Shown here one piece after another: positions 4,921 to 7,852 of a stretch of DNA of 7,852 nucleotides. Source of the DNA: Avelusimicrobium sp963660385 (GTDB lineage Bacteria > Elusimicrobiota > Elusimicrobia > Elusimicrobiales > Elusimicrobiaceae). Within the stretch, counting starts at the first letter, position 1; each line of letters begins with the position of its first letter. The translations under genes were made by a program, and so were the position numbers. The notes beneath the pieces are model-generated. The model had not been told where the DNA came from. It did not search any database and saw nothing but the letters and a program-made list of their open reading frames with translations. The stretch is taken from the NCBI GenBank assembly GCA_963660385.1, contig CAVKWQ010000071.1, positions 1 through 7,852 of the forward strand, read 5' to 3'.

Positions 4921-5871
4921 ATGGCCCAACAGCGTTCCTGTATCTTCAATCTTTTGCACACTCCTGCCGACATAGCGGACAAAACGGTAACAGACGGTAT
5001 CCAAACCGTGGTTTCCCGCGTGTTCAAAACGCCATTTCTCTTTTCATCTTTTGTTTTGTCTGCCGGGTTTCGCTCTCCGGCGGACGGTTGGCTGTTATTG
5101 GAAGCGCAGGTGTGCGTAAAGGAAAAATGGAGCGGATTTTATAAGTTGGGGCTTTTGTCCGGCAAAATGAAGAGCAGTTTTCCCGCGCAAGAGGACTCTT
5201 TCGGGCGCGTAGCGACGGATGAACTGGTTTTGTCGGCCCCGGCGGAAGCCTACCGCTACCGCTTAAAATTGTTTGGCGGGGCGGAAGTAACCTCGCTGGC
5301 GGTAACGGCAGTAAGCGCTTCCTTTGCGTATGACGAAAAAAGCGCCGCCCGCTTGCCCGCAGGTTCGTTTGAACACGAAGTAACCCCGATTTCCCAAATG
5401 GAGCAAACCCACCCGGACCGCCGCCGCATTTGCAGCCCTACTTCGCTTTGTATGGCGTTAAATGCGTTAGGTATTAAAACCGCCTTAAAGGATTTGTTGG
5501 AAGAGGTTTTTGACCAAACAGCGGGCATTTTTGGCAACTGGGTTTTTAATGTGGCCGCGGCTTCGGCCCGCGGGGCAGAATCGTATGTGCGGCGGTTTAG
5601 CGCGATAAGCGAACTTAAAAATTTTGTAGCGGAAGACTCCTTGGTGGTGGCCAGCATCGGCTACAACCGCGGGGAACTTGCGGGTGCGGCCATAGAGCAT
5701 ACGCCCGGGCACTTGGTGTTAATCCGGGGTTGGAAGGACGGAAAAATTTTAGTGGCGGACCCGGCCGCTTTAAAAAAAGATTTAGTTTTGCGCGCCTACG
5801 ACGCGCGGGAATTTGCAAAAGCGTGGCTATGCAATAAAAAAGGCGCCGCGTATGTGGTGAGGAAAAAATGA
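4921..5871 (+). CDS. C39-like (papain-fold) cysteine peptidase
   Basis: A 316-residue protein. Residues about 160-316 match the peptidase C39-like pattern: Cys171 in CSPTSLCMALNALG (family form CGPTSLxMxLNxxG), His264 in PGHLVLIRGW, and Asp280 in ILVADPA. This gives the Cys-His-Asp order of papain-fold enzymes. The family includes bacteriocin-leader-type and general peptidases. The N-terminal 155 residues (strand-rich, e.g. WLLLEAQVCVKEKW) form an unknown accessory, possibly beta-sandwich, domain. There is no signal peptide, so a cytoplasmic site is suggested. ATG 4921 is chosen because AAGG (4910-4913) lies seven bases upstream; a TTG at 4816 would place the start before and through tRNA-Pro. 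It overlaps the next gene by four bases (ATGA), which implies translational coupling with the peptide-binding lipoprotein. The substrate is unknown. Confidence 0.88.
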   Translation: MAQQRSCIFNLLHTPADIADKTVTDGIQTVVSRVFKTPFLFSSFVLSAGFRSPADGWLLLEAQVCVKEKWSGFYKLGLLSGKMKSSFPAQEDSFGRVATDELVLSAPAEAYRYRLKLFGGAEVTSLAVTAVSASFAYDEKSAARLPAGSFEHEVTPISQMEQTHPDRRRICSPTSLCMALNALGIKTALKDLLEEVFDQTAGIFGNWVFNVAAASARGAESYVRRFSAISELKNFVAEDSLVVASIGYNRGELAGAAIEHTPGHLVLIRGWKDGKILVADPAALKKDLVLRAYDAREFAKAWLCNKKGAAYVVRKK

Positions 5872-7598
5872 AGAAATGTTTATTGTTTTTGTGTGCCGTG
5901 TTGTTATTTTCGGCCTGCGCCAAACAAGATATGAAGGATACCTTGGTGGTGGCGCACAAAGGGGAAATGGAATCCCTGGACCCGGTTTACTCGTATGACG
6001 GGGTAACCCACGGGCTGTTAATTAACGTGTATGATACCCTTTTAAAGTTTGACGGTTCCTCGCTGACCGATTTGCTCCCGGCCGTTTCTACGGCAGTTCC
6101 CAGCAAGGAAAATGGACTTATCTCTGCCGACGGCCGCACTTATACCTTTCCTATCCGCAAAGGGATTAAATTCCAAGGCGGGGAAGACCTGACCCCCGAG
6201 GATGTGCGCTATTCGTTGTTGCGCTTTTTATTATCCGATGTGTCCGGCGGGCCGTCCAGTTTGCTGTTGGAACCGATTTTGGGCGTATCCTCTACGCGTA
6301 ATGATAAGGGCGAAATCGTAGTCAATTTTAAGGATGCCGCCAATGCCGTGCGCGTGGACGGGGATAACGTGGTGGTAACGCTCAAACGGCCGTTTGCGCC
6401 GTTTCTTTCCATTATTGCGCGGTGGAGTTACATTGTCAGCAAGGATTGGGCGGTTGCGCACGGCGCGTGGGACGGCACGGAAGAAACGTGGAAGCAGTTT
6501 AACAACTTTGCCAAAGATTCCTCTCCGTTCTTTGCGGTGGCCAACGGGTCGGGCCCGTTTAGCGTGGCGCGCTGGGATATTGCCGCCAAACGCTTGACCT
6601 TGGCCGCGAACGAAAATTATTTTGCGGGTGCGCCTAAATTAAAATTTATCCATATGCTGACAGTGGACGAACCCTCTACCCTGCGCCTAATGTTGGAAAC
6701 GGGCGATGCGGACGTGGCGGAAATTTCCACCAAGTTTGCGGCGCAAATTAAGGGCAACCCCGATGTAACCTTGTACGACAATTTGCCCCGCCTGCGCACG
6801 GACCCGGTCATCTTTTTTACGCTTGATATCAATATGCAGGCCAACCCGGATGTAGGTTCCGGCAAGTTGGACGGGCAGGGGATTCCCGCCGATTTCTTTG
6901 CCGATAAAAATTTGCGCCAAGCCTTTGAATACGCCTTTGATTATGATTCCTTTTTAAAGGAATCTATGGAAGGCCGCGGCGAGCGCGCTACCGGCCCGGC
7001 TCCGGTGGGTTTGGTTAAATACGACAAAGATTTTAAGCAATATCCCTTTGATTTAAAAAAGGCCGAGAAACTCTTTAAAAAGGCTTGGGGCGGCCAAGTG
7101 TGGGAAAAGGGCTTTAAATTTACCATTACCTACAACACCAGCGGTGATATGCGCCAAATTGCGAGTGAAATTTTAAAACGCAATGTGGAAAGTTTAAACC
7201 CCAAATTCCAAATTGACTTGCGCGGTGTAACGTGGCCGTCGTTCTTGGAAAAAACCGCCAAACGCCAAATGCCGATGTGGGCTCGCGGCTGGGTGGCCGA
7301 TTACGCCGATGCGCACAATTTCTATTTCCCGTTCTTGCACAGCCAAGGGCGGTATGCGCTTTCGCAGGGTTACAAAAATCCGCAGGTGGACGCGCTGATT
7401 GAGCGGGCCGTGGCGGAAACCAACTTTGCTAAACGCAGTGCCTTATATAAGCAAGTACATAACTTAATGCACGAGGACGCAATGCAGATTTACACCGTCC
7501 ACCCCACAGGCCTGTGGGCAATGCGCAAAAATGTGAAGGGCTTTACGGATAACCCGGTGTATATGGGTATTTATTTCTACCCGATGTTTAAAGAATAA
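5868..7598 (+). CDS. Oligopeptide ABC transporter substrate-binding lipoprotein (SBP family 5)
   Basis: A 576-residue protein, usual for the DppA/OppA-type family (500-600). MKK plus a hydrophobic stretch ends in FSAC, so lipidation is expected at Cys17; Phe at -3 is not the consensus Leu. Family signatures are present: ESLDPVYSYDG near 36-45, the GRTYTFPIRKGIKFQGGEDLTPEDVRYSL block at about 89-117, a GSGPFSVARWD segment followed by LAANENYFAGAPKL, and a C-terminal MHEDAMQIYTVHPTG segment. It captures peptides or similar solutes outside the inner membrane and hands them to an ABC permease. No permease or ATPase genes are in the window. GAGG (5859-5862) lies inside the end of the peptidase gene. 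It is the last gene before a strong hairpin. The family is sure; the ligand is not known. Confidence 0.94.
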   Translation: MKKCLLFLCAVLLFSACAKQDMKDTLVVAHKGEMESLDPVYSYDGVTHGLLINVYDTLLKFDGSSLTDLLPAVSTAVPSKENGLISADGRTYTFPIRKGIKFQGGEDLTPEDVRYSLLRFLLSDVSGGPSSLLLEPILGVSSTRNDKGEIVVNFKDAANAVRVDGDNVVVTLKRPFAPFLSIIARWSYIVSKDWAVAHGAWDGTEETWKQFNNFAKDSSPFFAVANGSGPFSVARWDIAAKRLTLAANENYFAGAPKLKFIHMLTVDEPSTLRLMLETGDADVAEISTKFAAQIKGNPDVTLYDNLPRLRTDPVIFFTLDINMQANPDVGSGKLDGQGIPADFFADKNLRQAFEYAFDYDSFLKESMEGRGERATGPAPVGLVKYDKDFKQYPFDLKKAEKLFKKAWGGQVWEKGFKFTITYNTSGDMRQIASEILKRNVESLNPKFQIDLRGVTWPSFLEKTAKRQMPMWARGWVADYADAHNFYFPFLHSQGRYALSQGYKNPQVDALIERAVAETNFAKRSALYKQVHNLMHEDAMQIYTVHPTGLWAMRKNVKGFTDNPVYMGIYFYPMFKE

Positions 7599-7625
7599 CC
7601 GTTGTTGTAAAATTTGTGTTTGCGT

Positions 7626-7666
7626 GTGGGGCAAGGATTTTATTTCCTTGCCCCGCTTCATTTTTT
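7626..7666 (+). terminator. Terminator of the peptidase/lipoprotein operon
   Basis: GGGGCAAGGA (7628-7637) pairs with TCCTTGCCCC (7645-7654) around a seven-base loop, extended by G7626-C7656 and a wobble. The T-run (7661-7666) follows four to six bases later rather than directly. Confidence 0.85.
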
Positions 7667-7733
7667 AAAAAGGGGACTGCTGAATTGTCAGCCCGCTAGG
7701 GTGTGGCTCGCAGAGTGGTGTGCTCAGGGTGTC

Positions 7734-7763
7734 GTCATCCCGGAGTGTTTTTATCCGGGATCT
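7734..7763 (+). repeat. Intergenic palindromic repeat, GTCATCC...GGATCT type, unit 1
   Basis: ATCCCGGA (7737-7744) pairs with TCCGGGAT (7754-7761) around a nine-base loop. It shares its outer text GTCATCC...GGGATCT with the next unit but has a different inner stem. No gene is visible from 7599 to the window end; the frame running through here is made of repeat sequence. Confidence 0.75.
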
Positions 7764-7849
7764 GTCGTTATTAAAAAAGAGGTCATCCTGAATTTATTTC
7801 AGGATCTACCGATTGTGTTGTTGTTTGTTGGTGCTGGCCCTTAACGACA
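7763..7849. repeat. 8-bp inverted repeat bracketing palindrome unit 2
   Basis: TGTCGTTA (7763-7770) and TAACGACA (7842-7849) are perfect inverted copies 71 bases apart. They could be the arms of a small element, but eight bases in an AT-rich spacer may also be chance, and the window ends three bases later. Confidence 0.3.
7782..7807 (+). repeat. Intergenic palindromic repeat, GTCATCC...GGATCT type, unit 2
   Basis: ATCCTGAA (7785-7792) pairs with TTCAGGAT (7798-7805) around TTTAT. This matches the widespread GTCATCCTGAA...TTCAGGATCT intergenic palindrome found in many bacteria, which when translated gives peptides like ILNLFQDL. Confidence 0.8.
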
Positions 7850-7852
7850 ACT

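Noticed and set aside
7614..7844. A 76-residue open frame at the right end
   Set aside because: It begins inside the operon terminator, and much of it is translated palindromic repeat.

Overview
The window reads as chromosomal DNA from an Elusimicrobiota-like gut bacterium. This assignment is an inference from three things: a short type IV pilin-like gene of the kind abundant in that phylum, moderate GC content, and compact genes with strong AAGGAG/GGAGG ribosome binding sites. No taxonomic marker was searched.

Layout from left to right. A type IV pilin-like gene (63-605, +) converges on lysS (664-2205, -, class II lysyl-tRNA synthetase) across one shared hairpin terminator. Divergent from lysS is a small membrane-anchored ankyrin-repeat protein (2290-2910, +). 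A gene-poor block follows (2911-3739), holding tRNA-Gln(CTG) on the minus strand and a CAT-anticodon tRNA on the plus strand, probably tRNA-Ile2. Next comes an exported protein (3740-4774, +) whose C-terminal half has an Arg-Ser-Glu layout resembling ADP-ribosyltransferases. The last block is a likely operon: tRNA-Pro(TGG), a C39-like cysteine peptidase (4921-5871) and an oligopeptide-binding lipoprotein (5868-7598). It ends at a strong hairpin, followed by intergenic palindromic repeats.

The most unusual part is the tRNA block. Both isolated tRNA genes are followed by the same series of parts: a terminator, then a short sequence exactly complementary to that tRNA's own 3' acceptor strand plus discriminator base, then a 9-bp hairpin with a CTGC loop, then a body in which AGCGAT and CGCGAG flank a stem. 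The stems differ in sequence between the two copies but keep pairing. This looks like an undescribed tRNA-linked structured repeat or RNA element. At tRNA-Gln it is partly duplicated as 83-bp direct repeats 196 bp apart that begin inside the tRNA 3' end.

Most promoters I can see share an extended -10 (TGNTANNAT) with little or no -35, and several leaders look extremely short. In the last operon, one transcript would carry a tRNA, a papain-like peptidase and a peptide-binding lipoprotein, which suggests a peptide-scavenging function. The cognate permease is not in the window.
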